NCBI GenBank assembly: GCA_963580285.1 | Contig: OY757021.1 | Coordinates: 95,281,221-95,345,220 of the forward strand | DNA length: 64,000 nt | From: Lucinisca nassula | Taxonomy: Eukaryota; Mollusca; Bivalvia; Lucinida; Lucinidae | Direction of reading: 5' to 3' | Part shown: piece by piece, positions 52,961-63,550 of the stretch | Layout: every line of letters starts with the position of its first letter | Position numbering within the stretch: position 1 is the stretch's first letter | The notes under the pieces: generated by a model | Seen by the model: the letters and a program-made list of their open reading frames with translations, nothing else | Told to the model about the DNA's origin: nothing | Database searches by the model: none | Position numbers and translations under genes: made by a program

Positions 52961-55533
52961 TATCCCCACTTCGTATTTACTTATCAAAATTAAAACCTTT
53001 TCAGTAAACTGAAAAAATGGGTCAGTAAATATACTGATCAAATCGGGAGGTCGTTTCGTATTTTTATGAACCTGGTTAACTACCGATTCATTACAATTTA
53101 AGCTAGTTAATAGTTCACTGATACTGATTATAAAGACATATCAAGCCAGTAAACAGAATCACCCTTATGTTTCTGGACAGATGTCTTAGCAAACAGCACA
53201 CACCCAGATCAGACTACACTTTCTGAACATATTATGCTCAGTGTTTGCGCTAGCCGGAAAGTGGGAGTGGGGCACTCGATATCAGTAGCGTAGACGCGAA
53301 TAAAAATACCATCTGTGTCGTAGGACGCTAAGAAACTTTTATGATGCACTGCCAGTTTTTCTGCGTTCATGTTCAAAGACGCCGACGAGACATCTAAGAA
53401 GCTTGATAGGACGATAATTCTATTTTCAAATTGAGCTGAATAGTTGTAAATAAGCATGCACTTCGTGCTGGCCTGGCCACCTGCGATTCACAGATCGATA
53501 TATGCATGAAAACCAAAGTATTACAAGTTGATCCTACTAATTGTATTTTGGTTAAATGTGGTATAGAACACAGCAGACAAAGAGATCAGTCTGTGCGACG
53601 ATAAAGAGTGAAAAAACGGTTCCGTTTGAACTAAAATGTAATAGCACACAACCGTGCATTGATGACAATGTTGTGGGGAAAAAGCGTCGGAATGATAAAA
53701 ATATGAATATGGGTCACTGATGAGGCCTAAACTAGCTAGTCTGGCCATGAAAACATGTACACTCCATACGTTTCAGTTCTGTGGTATATTCTTTGCTTCC
53801 AAAGGATAACACTTTTATAGTACATATTTATTTAATTGTTTCTTTTATCTTCAGAAAAAGATTTAATAAATTCTAACTGTTTCAATTATAACATACATTA
53901 CATGCGCTGCATCAAATTATGAATAAATACTGGTAATCTCGTGCAAATCCGCTATTATAACCGAGATGTGCGATCATAGCATGCCGGAAAAACTATATTA
54001 ACACCTAATACGCCAGTCAATTTACCGGTTTGTGACAAAAATATATTTTTTTTAGTGAATAGATACTTGAACCGTATCAGAAGTAAACAACCATCATGAT
54101 TCAATAATCAAAGGCATTGGAAAACGGCAAGAAACACGTTTTTAAGCGATATGAAACCTTGTGAACAGTGACTGCACAATCAAAGATTTTCAGGAAGACA
54201 TTTCATGTGAGAGTTGTTGAACAGTCTGATCCAAGAACCTATTCACTTACAACGTAATACAGGGTCCGAACTTAAGCATTTTTGCCACAAGCAAAATTTA
54301 GCTTGCTAAAAAAAGATCTACTAGGTAAACTGAAAATCAACTCGATTTTTTCAAAAAACCCTTTAATAAGAGCGGAAATTTTTCAAGAACAACTGCTACA
54401 GTAATGATTAACTTGTATGGGTAGTATTAATGCAAATAAAAAAACTGATGACGTGTTAGTCTAGGGCTGGGTACCGCCTTTGGAAATTGTACCGTGGTAA
54501 CCACATGTTTCAAACACCAGGTGTTTGTACATCGTAAAATAAAACAGACAAGTTAACAGAGACTCATTACGCGTTTTCTAGGTGTTTACGGTCGCGAAAA
54601 ATGTGACATTGGCAATAATATTGTCTTTGCAGTTTATCTGGATGCGATCTTTACTGATTGCTATTAATCTGTCCGTGACCTATCACTAATCTTATGCCAA
54701 TAAATTAGTTAATCCTGTTAAAAAAGACACGATGTTTTTTTTTCCAAATTGCTATGGGATAATGAGCGTAAAGTAAGCCAAGATTGCAAGTCATTCTTTT
54801 CATGTGTCACTTAATATCAATACCTGCTGGTTCAGGACATCACCACGCCTGATGTTCAACCCGCCGATATATAGCGGTTCTTTTGATATTGCGTGAATGG
54901 CTTTAGTTGGCTAAGTATTGAGCATATTTTATAATTATTGACCACATTAATAGGATTAAAGACTTCGGGGTTTTTCAGAAGTCGCCACATGCTATCTACC
55001 TGCATTATCCATTTGAACTGTCTCTGGGCAATTTGTGATAAAATTATTTATTCACAGTTCGACACAGCGCTACACAGACTGATCAACATACATGCTGTCT
55101 TGCAATGTCATCTTTGTCAGTCGTGTTCCGACAAGCAGTGCATATATATGCTACAAAGTTTTCACGCAAGATTACTTTGAGCCCCAATTAGCAGGATTAA
55201 ACTGTTAGGTTTTGATTAGAAATTTATTACCTATTTATCTGTGTTAATCCCAAGTGGCCGGCATGCAGAGCATGCTCTATTAGTTATTACCGCTATTCAT
55301 CTCAAGTATCCGATAATTTTCGCGCCCTATCGGTCGCGTCGGCGTCTTTGAACTTAACAGTGCTCAGCATGACTAGCGGCGCATTATAAAAGATACTTTG
55401 CGTCCCTGCGAGTTTTTTTTTCGCAGCCGACGCTAGTGAAATCGTTTTGCAAACATATTTTTGTTCTTTCGCAAACATTGAATTAAATGATATAAAACTT
55501 CCGATAAAATCCGTCACTTGCCAAAAGTACCGA
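52961..55533. other. No gene recognised
   Basis: AT-rich sequence. A - strand open frame at 53209-53457 has no recognisable domain. At about 54468, CTAGGGCTGGGTACCGCCTT resembles the end of another hAT-type MITE, but its partner end was not found. Nothing else is supported. Confidence 0.4.
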
Positions 55534-55629
55534 TACGGCAAAGAAGAAAGAAAATACCGCGGTTTACCGGTGCACCGGCCTTACGGCAAAGAAGAAAGAA
55601 AATACCGCGGTTTACCGGTGCACCGGCCT
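55534..55629. repeat. Exact 48-bp tandem duplication
   Basis: Two identical 48-bp units starting TACGGCAAAGAAGAAAGAAA and ending TACCGGTGCACCGGCCT. Forty-eight is a multiple of three, so an overlapping open frame repeats 16 residues. No protein family is evident. Confidence 0.9.
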
Positions 55630-56780
55630 TACGTGCTACGCCTCCTGACCTCTGGAAAGTTTATAATCTAAATTTAGAACGTCGGAATTGCAGAAGCAGT
55701 CGCGGAAATGGCGAGTTATTATTGTCGTCTGTATTATTACTATTATTATTTTTTACCGACGATCGGACACTCGCGAAAATTTTCTAGTACAAATATTTTG
55801 GCCTCGCATTTTGAAATTCTCACTCGCATTTAGCGTAAATGCGAGCTTAATTTCGGGCCCTGTAATAGTTTGCATTCAGGCGCATTCTACGGTCGAAACA
55901 AACAAGGTTAATGAGTCTACGAACAGCCAAAAATTTGTTACTTTTTTTCAAAAGACCAGATTAACTAGTGAGTCTAGACAACCCGCGTGCTGCTGTTTTA
56001 AAACACCAGAGGCATAAAAGGAGTGTACAGACAGATCAGACTGCACAGGCTTGTCTGTTTTCACCTATCCCACAGTCATATTTTCCGCTAAAGTATTAAT
56101 GCAACAAACGTACATGCGGGAAATTATGTGCACGGAAAAAAAAGCAAAACATTTGTGAGACCAGTGAAGTGACTAACTACAGCTGCAGGTGTGAAAACAC
56201 GTTTCGGATTCTTCTTCTTATTTCTAATCACAGCGGATAGTCGTCGGGTAGAGGAAGGGTATTAATTACATACCCTTTCGTTGTCTTTGAGCTGACAATT
56301 GTAGATGGTCATGTTACGAAACGTTATGCAAGGATTACTGCGTAAATACGCGCCATATCATTGTCTCCTTCGTAACCTAAGAAAGGTCTACCGTAAATGG
56401 TACGATTTAAATTTTCAACCACTTCGTATTTTGCATTTTTTAATCCGTAATTTACGAAAATACGAAGCTTATCTGGCTCTCTGAAAGCACTCCACTATAA
56501 TTAACGATTGGCTCAAAATAATCTTGAAAGGTTAATAAAAATCGTACATAAACTTTATATATGATGCCTTTTCTTTCTATCTTTCTTTATATACTGATAG
56601 AATGTACTTTTGTGCTCGTAAGTCTAACAATCCAGACGTGAAGAACCATAACAAAATAGGTTCAGAGCACATGTACAAAAGGCAATTAGAGATGCATATT
56701 TCAAGCATGACCTTTGATGATGAAAATATTGATCCTGAGGGCCAACAGAAGAATGGAGTTTGGAAAAGTTAAGAAATTTT

Positions 56781-57821
56781 GGGTCGGGTATAAAAGCCAA
56801 GGCCGTGCCACCAAGCCAAAAATGCCTATCCGAAGATTTTTCTGTTCCGTCTCTTGTTATAATTAAGATATATATTGTAGTCCATTGGGTATCAAATTGT
56901 TATAAATAACATATTTGATAACTGCAGGAAGGTTTATCTCTCTACATTGTTTAATTTTCTTGTAATAACCTTTTTTTCCGAAATCGAGGGGTATAAAAGC
57001 CAAGGGCGGGAAAAATGATAATATTTCTTAATTTCTTGCAAATTTACAAGTTAAAGTACTTCTTTTTGTCCTGAAAATATTTGCATTTGATTATTGTCAT
57101 GGTTTGTTCATAAAAAAATATAACAAACATATAAGACTACCTTAAATGATCAATTTTCTTATTTTCTAATTGTTTCTATTTTTAGATTGGCTTAATTAAA
57201 GAAAAGGACCGAAAGGGAAGAAAGTTTTGTTTACTGATAGTTGGAATTATAGAAAAATAAAAATTAACTTTTTACTCTTCCTAATTTTAATATGTATACT
57301 TGTTAACAACTATAACAATCATTTTTTATATTTCTTTAATTCCAGCTAGCAGTTGAATACTTTTTTTTTTCCTATTCGATACATTTTGGTCGTTTCCTTT
57401 AGTAAAGTTAATCTAAAAATAGAAACCATTAGAAAATAAGAAATTTGATCATTTAAGGTGATTTTGATATGTTTATTATATTATCTATGTGCACATGATA
57501 GTAATAATCAATTTTAAATATCATCAGGACAAAAAGAATTTCATGAACCGATAAAATCGTAAGAAATTAAGAAATGTTTCCATTTGTCTCGGCCTTGGCT
57601 TTTATACCCCTCAATTTCGGAAAAATTGTCTATTAAAGAAAATAAAACAAGAGAGATGAACCTTCATGCAGTTATCAAATATGTTATTCATAATAATTTT
57701 ATACCAAACTGACTACAATTTATATCTTCATTGTGACAAGAGACAAAATATAAAATCTTTGGATCAGCATTTTTTGGCTTCTCGGCCCAGCCTGGCGCGG
57801 CCTTGGCTTTTATACCTGACC
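56781..57821. mobile_element. 1.04-kb foldback hAT-like element
   Basis: GAAATTTT is duplicated exactly at 56773-56780 and 57822-57829. The ends GGGTCGGGTATAAAAGCCAA and (in reverse) GGTCAGGTATAAAAGCCAAG are inverted. Inversion extends inward for hundreds of bases: TTTCTTAATTTCTTGCAAAT / ATCGTAAGAAATTAAGAAAT, TTTTTGTCCTGAAAATATTT / ATATCATCAGGACAAAAAGA, and AATGATCAATTTTCTTATTT / GAAATTTGATCATTTAAGGT. There is no transposase. Confidence 0.88.
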
Positions 57822-57990
57822 GAAATTTTGGTCATTTGTAAAGTCCTGAAAAAAGAATCATTTGGGATCACCTCACTTAGGGAAAATGGAATTTTGAAAA
57901 CTGAATCTCGCGATATGGCAAATATATGTAATAAGCAATTTCAATCGGTGTTTACACGTGCAGCTGGAGGTGAACTACCATCAAAAGGTA

Positions 57991-58217
57991 CGGGCCTCCG
58001 TGGCCTAGTGGTTAAGAGCGCTGACTCTTGATCATTAGGTCTCTCACCGCTGTGGTTCGAGCCTCGCTCGGGTCAAATGTGAGACGCCAACTTCTGCAAC
58101 GGAAGGTCAGGTGGTTTTTCTCCGGGTACTCCGGTTTTTCGCCCACCTCTGATTAACGATCGGCTGGATATGAGTGAAATAATCTTGAAAGGGCCGTAAA
58201 ACCAAAAAAAAAAAACT
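57991..58217 (+). repeat. SINE-B full copy (tRNA-derived) with 10-bp target duplication
   Basis: The tRNA-like head CGGGCCTCCGTGGCCTAGTG then GTTAAGAGCGC forms the A box. GTGGTTCGAGCCTCG is the B box. The body GAGACGCCAACTTCTGCAAC, CTCCGGGTACTCCGGTTTTT and TCTGATTAACGATCGGCTGG ends in GTGAAATAATCTTGAAAGGG and poly-A. TCAAAAGGTA (57981-57990 and 58218-58227) flanks it. Confidence 0.92.
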
Positions 58218-58570
58218 TCAAAAGGTAAAAGCCGCAAGAGGGTCGCAAAACTGTTGGACAAGCTCAACATACATAAGGCATCTGGGCCTGATGGTCTGCA
58301 TGCCAGGTTGCTAAGGAATGTAGTGCTGAAATATTTCCCCTGCTGGCCTTTATTTTCAATGAATCACTTCCTCAGGGCACTGTACCAGATGACGGGCGAC
58401 AAGCAAACGTAACCCCGGTCTTTAAGAGAGGAGAAAAATATTATGCAAATTACAGACCGGTGTCACATTCTTTCTTTCTTCCTATTTCGCCTTAACCCCA
58501 AGAGGGGACACAGACGGTGTTTATTACATACACTCCAGTGTTGCAGGATGAAAGCCTACAAAGTAATCAT

Positions 58571-59233
58571 CGGCCCCGCCCATTGTGGCTTGAAGAAATA
58601 TACCGTATTCCTCCCATTTAGCGCCCTGGGCGCTTAGAAAATTGAAAAAAGAGGGGGCGCTTATAAGAGACAAAAATATTAACAGAACTCAGAGTTTTAA
58701 ACCAATTACATGTAGTAGTTTTCCATTCTAATATGGTGGAACCATAACATGTAAAGTACCTAGATAGCCAGGGGTTTAGAAATACCTTGCATGATACGAT
58801 TTACAGCAGAAACGGTGATGAATGAACGGCTGAAACCTTTCCTTTAGGTAAGCCAAAATATTTTTTCCTCCAACAGCAGAAGGGGCGCTTGTTATTTTGT
58901 TCTTGGAAAAACAGTGAGGGGGCGCTTATAGGAGCAGGGGCGCTTAATGGGAGGAATACGGTATGGGCTGCATGATGCTTCCACGCAGGGCTGAATCTGA
59001 CCTACACACGAGTACTGGTAAACTGCTTAGAGGATCTAAGCCTGTCCTGGAAAAGTGGTGTGAGTGTCGGGACGTCCATGCTTATAAACCCTATTGGTTT
59101 CATTGGGCTACAGGGCTTGAGATGTCATTTCATCTCAATGTCGGGTAAAAGTCCCACAAAATTGGTAGCAACATCTCCAAAATGACCTTTACAGTGTTGA
59201 CGGGAATGTTTCAGCTCAAATCAAACAAAACAC
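58571..59233 (+). repeat. SINE-A copy with 9-bp target duplication, itself interrupted
   Basis: Head CGGCCCCGCCCATTGTGGCT, then after the MITE insertion GGGCTGCATGATGCTTCCAC, TAAGCCTGTCCTGGAAAAGT, CATTTCATCTCAATGTCGGG and tail CTCAAATCAAACAAAACAC. AGTAATCAT is duplicated at 58562-58570 and 59234-59242. Confidence 0.9.
58603..58961. mobile_element. 359-bp TA-flanked MITE (CCGTATTCCTCCCATT ends)
   Basis: The ends CCGTATTCCTCCCATTTAGC and (in reverse) CCGTATTCCTCCCATTAAGC are inverted. Deleting it with one TA restores the SINE-A sequence GAAGAAATATATGGGCTGCA exactly as in the copy at 16513. Its interior has repeated GGGGCGCTTATA motifs. The TA duplication fits Tc1/mariner-type mobilisation, and similar 'GGCGCTT…AATACGG' ends are familiar from other animals. 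There is no ORF. Confidence 0.92.
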
Positions 59234-59510
59234 AGTAATCATGTTATTACGGTAGGGTTCTTTAACCTGCACAGTGGATTGGTGTCCCTGCAAGGGGGGC
59301 CTCCAGTTAACGTCCCAATCCGAAATACAGTGCACTTTATGACATTCATCCCTGCAAACTGCCGTGTACATGTATCTGTTGCAAAACCCTGAAGCATATA
59401 TTAGTTAGCAACAGTCACCTAGCCTCAAACTATTCTTGCTGACTGTCAACACGGTTTCTGAAGCCGAAGATCTTGTGAAACTCAACTAGTTCAATTCTAC
59501 CATGACGTAC

Positions 59511-60667
59511 ATGTAAAGTAGAAGTAAAACAAAGATCAGGAATTGATACAATTAACTTACCCCATCCACAAAAGACACCAAAGGGAAAGAAATACAAACA
59601 TTAAGCGACCAGACCATAATGGAAACCTAAACAAAGGAAGGCCATATGGACAGTTACTTTCCCACAAAATGGCCATATGGCCATCCAAAATTAAAAGACA
59701 CAAGTGATACACACAGTAAGTAACAAACAACAACATAAATAAATCGCCACGGAAGAGCCGCCTTGGAACGGTCAGTGGAAGATTTCCACTGGGGGGCTTA
59801 AATCGATTTTACGTGGCCACAATCCTCGCCCTTACTTCCGTCGCGATTTAGACAAATAATTTGTTCAGTCCGCATGAAGGCCTCCTAACTCATCAGTGCA
59901 ACATCTCCGTGAACACAGAAATCAAAGAACCACAGAGGTGAGACAACGGTGAGGACTCGACAGCAAGAAACCACTGAAATGCTGGAGCAAAAGAAAACCA
60001 ACAGTTAGACCGTTCCAAGGCGGCTCTTCTGTGGCGATTTATTTATGTTGTTGTTTGTTACTTACTGTGTGTATCACTTGTGTCTTTTGGTTTTGGATGA
60101 CCATATGGCCATTTTGTGGGAAAGTAACTGTCCTTATGGCCTTCCTTTGTTTGGGTTTCCATTATGGTCTGGTCGCTTAATGTTTGTATTTCTTTCCCTT
60201 TGGTGTCTTTTATGGGTGGAGTAAGTTAATTGTATCAATTCCTGATCTTTGTTTTACTTCTACTCCGATGAGCCCGACCAGAGACAGAGCATCAGGCACC
60301 AACCAACATTATCTCTTTAATTTTCAATATGCCTTTACGTTGGAGCCGTCATAGAATCTGAGGCCTGACCCACCGGCGTGCAATTAAAGAGGGAAGCAAA
60401 GTTGCCAACCGTGATTGGGTTAACTACCATGCATGCAGTCTGTCGTATAATATCCATGTTGTACCCAATCTTTTTATATCGAAGAATGATTTTACGAAAT
60501 TGGGTGCTGAAGTCATTGCGGTTATATATTTTCTGAATTTATATACTAAGTCACCATAAAATTCGGGTTCCGATAGACCTTGTTGCAGAAGAGATTTAAG
60601 TCCAATATTGAATTTTGAAATTAAATCAGAATGGCGTCTATAAAATTTTGAAAAGGCTTTGCGTAGT
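59511..60667 (-). mobile_element. Reverse copy of the ORF-tail/family U unit, with a nested U fragment
   Basis: The - strand from 60667 down repeats 12530-13434: the [17 protein letters not shown]...APT frame, the link sequence, and family U down to 59511 (GTAGAAGTAAAACAAAGATC complement). At 60007-60265 a second, + strand U fragment (CGTTCCAAGGCGGCTCTTCT to TTTTACTTCTAC) is inserted within the link. The unit separates two pieces of CR1-like copy B. Confidence 0.8.
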
Positions 60668-60947
60668 ATGCAATCTGGATGGGACCATTAATCATGGCCA
60701 CAAAAAGACTGACCTGATTATCATGGATTTTGTCATGGCCTTCGACAAGGTACCTCACAGAAGGCTATTGTACAAATTGGATCATTATGGGATAAGAGAA
60801 TCCACACTGAAGTGGATTACATGTAGCTCATTGCTCTTTGGACACCCACAACAAGTTGTACTTGATGGCCAAACATCGGATCCAGTCCCTGTTTTGTCTG
60901 GTGTCCAACAAGGTTCGGTACTTGGAAGGTCCTTTTCTTGATATTTA

Positions 60948-61160
60948 TTAACCCTTGTTCTGCTGAGCCCGGATATGCCTTTTCTTTGAAACAATGTAGA
61001 TCCAGATCAGATGGCTTCTGAAGAAGCCATCTGATCAGGATCTACATTGTTTGTCATTCAGATTGTGAATGTGTTGTAATAATTTGCTACAAGTAATCTG
61101 ATTGGTTGATAATCGGTAGTGGGTGTGGCATATATGAATATTCAGCAGGACAAGGGTTAA
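60948..61160. mobile_element. TTAA-flanked MITE, copy 4, inside a retrotransposon ORF
   Basis: The element begins TTAACCCTTGTTCTGCTGAG and ends AATATTCAGCAGGACAAGGG plus TTAA. The core CAGATGGCTTCTGAAGAAGC is followed by AGTAATCTGATTGGTTGATA. Removing it with one TTAA restores the reading of the RT around 'FIND-LPDN', as in copy A at 48595-48925. This is direct proof of TTAA target duplication. Confidence 0.93.
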
Positions 61161-61818
61161 TGATCTTCCTGATAATATCAGATCATCTGTTCGTTTGTTT
61201 GCTGATGATTGTGTTTTGTACAGGAATATATATACTTCTTCTGACTGCCTTATCTTACAAGATGACTTGGATAGCCTAGCACATTGGGAGGTCAACTGGC
61301 AAATGAAGTTCAATGTGGCCACATGTCATTCAATGAGGGTGTCACGGCACCCTCCAGACAAGCAGATTAAATTCGACTACTCCCTACATGTACATCAGCA
61401 TACATTGAAACATGTCCAGTCCGCAAAATATCTTGGTATCAGCATCACTGATAATCTCAACTGAGGTCAACATATTTCTGAGATTACATCTAAGGCAACT
61501 GGGACATTAGGGTTTCTTAGATGCCAGAGCTCTCGGAAAGGCAGGATTCTGTGTATTTTACTCCAACTTTTTGCCGCTGTACGCGTAAAATTCACTATCG
61601 CCGATTTTTATGTACACATGTTTTTATTGCGACATGCGTCCAAAATTACAGAAGCGGTGAAATCAGAAGCTAATTTAGGCCGCTTATGCAGTACCAGTAA
61701 AAGATCAAATGCGGTGCCGTTTTTTGTGTTGAAAGCACACGTGCCACATATTGACAGGTATTTTTGCAAGTGGTCGGTTTGCGGCAGGTGTTAAAAATAA
61801 TTGTACCTTTTTAATCTC

Positions 61819-62156
61819 ACCGGCCCCGATAGCTCATTTGGTAGAGTGTCCGCTCCGGGGAACGGGAGTAACGGGTTCGATCCCGGGCCGCGACATACCA
61901 AAGTCGTTAAAGATGGTACTAGCTGCTCCTCGCTTGGCACTCAGATTTACGGGGTAGAGCTAGGACTGGTCGACCCAGTGTCAGGATAATGTGACTGGGT
62001 GTGGTATCATGTAATGTGTCTGGGACATGATACATGTACTTCAGTGAGGCAGCACTATAAAAGTGAGCATTGAGCTCTCTGTCGCAACCAGACACCGTCG
62101 TGATATGACTGAAAAATTGTTGAAAGCGAGGTTAAACCCGAATTCACACACACACG
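61819..62156 (+). repeat. SINE-C full copy (tRNA-derived) with 13-bp target duplication
   Basis: The head GGCCCCGATAGCTCATTTGG with TAGAGTGTCCGC is the A box. GGGTTCGATCCCGGG is the B box. The body CTGCTCCTCGCTTGGCACTC and GGTCGACCCAGTGTCAGGAT runs to the tail GTTAAACCCGAATTC(AC)n. CCTTTTTAATCTC (61806-61818, 62157-62169) flanks it. Confidence 0.92.
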
Positions 62157-62698
62157 CCTTTTTAATCTCGTCGCGCCAATCCCTGTGTTATTACGGATAA
62201 TAATTAATTAGTTTACTGATTGATGTGAGCATGAACCATCAATGGATTAACATAAGTCGGCAAAATATCACATATTTAGTTAAATCAGGGTTACGGCGAA
62301 GACGATATATTTGACGAATTACCAATGCCATGTATTTTCGCGACTACATGATCATACATTTTATCGCTCGGTCAAAGAGTGTTTTGATGTGTACTGGTGA
62401 CATAAATGTCTGTAATTCTTCTTTAACAATTACAGGAAGTCAGACTAGTTAGGATGCTTGCCCTACATATTTGTTCACAAAATTATGAGCTAATGTCACG
62501 TACATGTACGTCCGAATTTGAAAGCACAAACATGGTTGTATGGAATGCTTCTTTTCTGATCTGGGTTTACATTTACATTATATCTGTTTTTATCCTTACA
62601 CAACATGATTTTTATGTTATGGCATTATTTGGCTAGAAATGACAATAAATCAGAGCAACTGCGTGTTTTTTTTTTTTGTTTTTGTTTTTTTTTTGTCG

Positions 62699-62830
62699 GG
62701 GGGGGGGGGGGACTGGGTTTTACTGGGGTATACATTATTTTCTGAATGTTTCTACAAAACGTCAGATTGTGGCTGCTTCTTAGACACATCAGTGAAATAG
62801 TTCTAACTAGTACCCACAATCTACACATCA
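62699..62830. repeat. Poly-G run and MITE-P piece
   Basis: Thirteen G residues at 62699-62711 are followed by GACTGGGTTTTACTGGGGTA, CAGATTGTGGCTGCTTCTTA and GTTCTAACTAGTACCCACAA, the interior of MITE-P. Confidence 0.6.
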
Positions 62831-63083
62831 GTTATTTATATGGATGTGTAGCCTGATAATAAGATAACAATCAAGATCAGAACTTCAACCTTTTATTATA
62901 TGGTAATCAAACTTTTTACCTGTGAATCCAACTTTTTACAAGGAAGGATTCCTGGAATCCTGTTTTCAAAATCCTAGTGAGAGCTCTGGACACAATTTGA
63001 CTTTTGCTCCTAGGCAGACAAAGGATGTTGCATACAAAACCTTGGTTCAAACTCGAGTATGCATCACCTGTTTGGCATTGTTG

Positions 63084-63112
63084 ATGGGGACGTTAAACCT
63101 CAAACAAACAAA
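63084..63112 (+). repeat. SINE-A-type tail joined to the retrotransposon ORF
   Basis: GTTGATGGGGACGTTAAACC and TCAAACAAACAAA follow directly after the truncated CR1-like ...ASPVWH. Only the SINE-A tail is present here, without body. Confidence 0.6.
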
Positions 63113-63550
63113 TGCTTATATCGCATCACTGGTTGTTTTTGGAAAAGTGATAGACACACACTGCGTCTGGGTTTGAACAAACCTGACATAGGATATACAT
63201 GCTGCAATTGTAATATTGGGAACCCAACTAGTGATTCACTGAATGGGTAATTATTCAGTTTATTCTGGAATAAGTTAAAGTGCATGTTACCAAAAAGCAC
63301 CTAGCTGAAGAACAAGTACAGGGCCTGGCCCTGGGTTTTTTTAACTATTCTAACTTCTAAGAATGGTTTTCATCAGAAAAGAAAAGTTTTCATAAGAAAA
63401 CTATGCCCCCCCCCCCCACCAACTAGGCACTATGATCCCAAGAACAGTTTGGCTTGAAAATGAGGTCAGACCCATCAAGGCTTTGTTATGTTGCCATGAT
63501 AAATTTTACAAGTTCAACCAGAATTATGTCCTCCCAATAAATGGACTTCA

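Larger units (their letters stand above)
58479..59364 (-). repeat. Repeat R copy interrupted by SINE-A
   Basis: Reverse-oriented R: GGTGTTTATTACATACACTC, GTTGCAGGATGAAAGCCTAC at the left, and TTCTTTAACCTGCACAGTGG, GCCTCCAGTTAACGTCCCAA, CAGTGCACTTTATGACATTC at the right. These match 40421-40640 in reverse. It splits the CR1-like copy B between NYRPVS and the CCKTLK block. Imperfect CCGGTGTCACA / GCCGTGTACA flanks may be its aged target duplication. Confidence 0.7.
61534..62980. mobile_element. 1.45-kb insertion with 8-bp duplication, type unknown
   Basis: AGAGCTCT occurs at 61526-61533 and 62981-62988, and the CR1-like reading continues across (…FLRCQSS / GHNLTFAPRQTK). The insert ends are not clear inverted repeats (CGGAAAGGCAGGATTCTGTG at left; in reverse CACTAGGATTTTGAAAACAG at right). 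It contains a SINE-C and a MITE-P piece. The superfamily is undetermined. Confidence 0.6.
56640..63083 (+). mobile_element. CR1-like retrotransposon copy B, split into seven pieces
   Basis: Pieces at 56640-56780, 57830-57990, 58228-58478, about 59365-59510, 60668-60947, 61161-61533 and 62989-63083 read in order through one CR1-like reverse transcriptase. The peptides are DDENIDPEGQQKNGV; KKESFGITSLRENGI and CNKQFQSVFT; KLLDKLNIHKASGPDGLHAR; CCKTLKHILVSN, DCQHGF and SRRSCETQLVQFYHD; CNLDGTINHGHKKTDLIIMD and VLSGVQQGSVLG; LPDNIRSSVRLFADDCVLYR and SAKYLGISITDNL; and finally NLTFAPRQTKDVAYKT and KLEYASPVWH. Several stops and frameshifts occur. Six insertions separate the pieces. It is the same family as copy A, with a shared LPDNIRSSVRLFADDCVLYR. 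Confidence 0.85.

Noticed and set aside
53209..53457. 82-residue - strand frame, protein-like composition
   Set aside because: No recognised family and no convincing splice sites around it; left as unassigned.
54468..54540. CTAGGGCTGGGTACCG, resembling a hAT terminal repeat
   Set aside because: No matching opposite end or 8-bp duplication was found within several kb.
57991..58070. Possible tRNA gene
   Set aside because: It is a SINE-B head with poly-A tail and 10-bp duplication. Diverged copies occur at 19831, 47906 and 63551.
61819..61900. Possible tRNA gene (A and B boxes, GGCCCCGATAGCTCATTTGG head)
   Set aside because: It is the head of a ~338-bp SINE-C copy with a 13-bp target duplication and AC-rich tail. 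The acceptor stem is not properly closed and a second copy exists at 27652.
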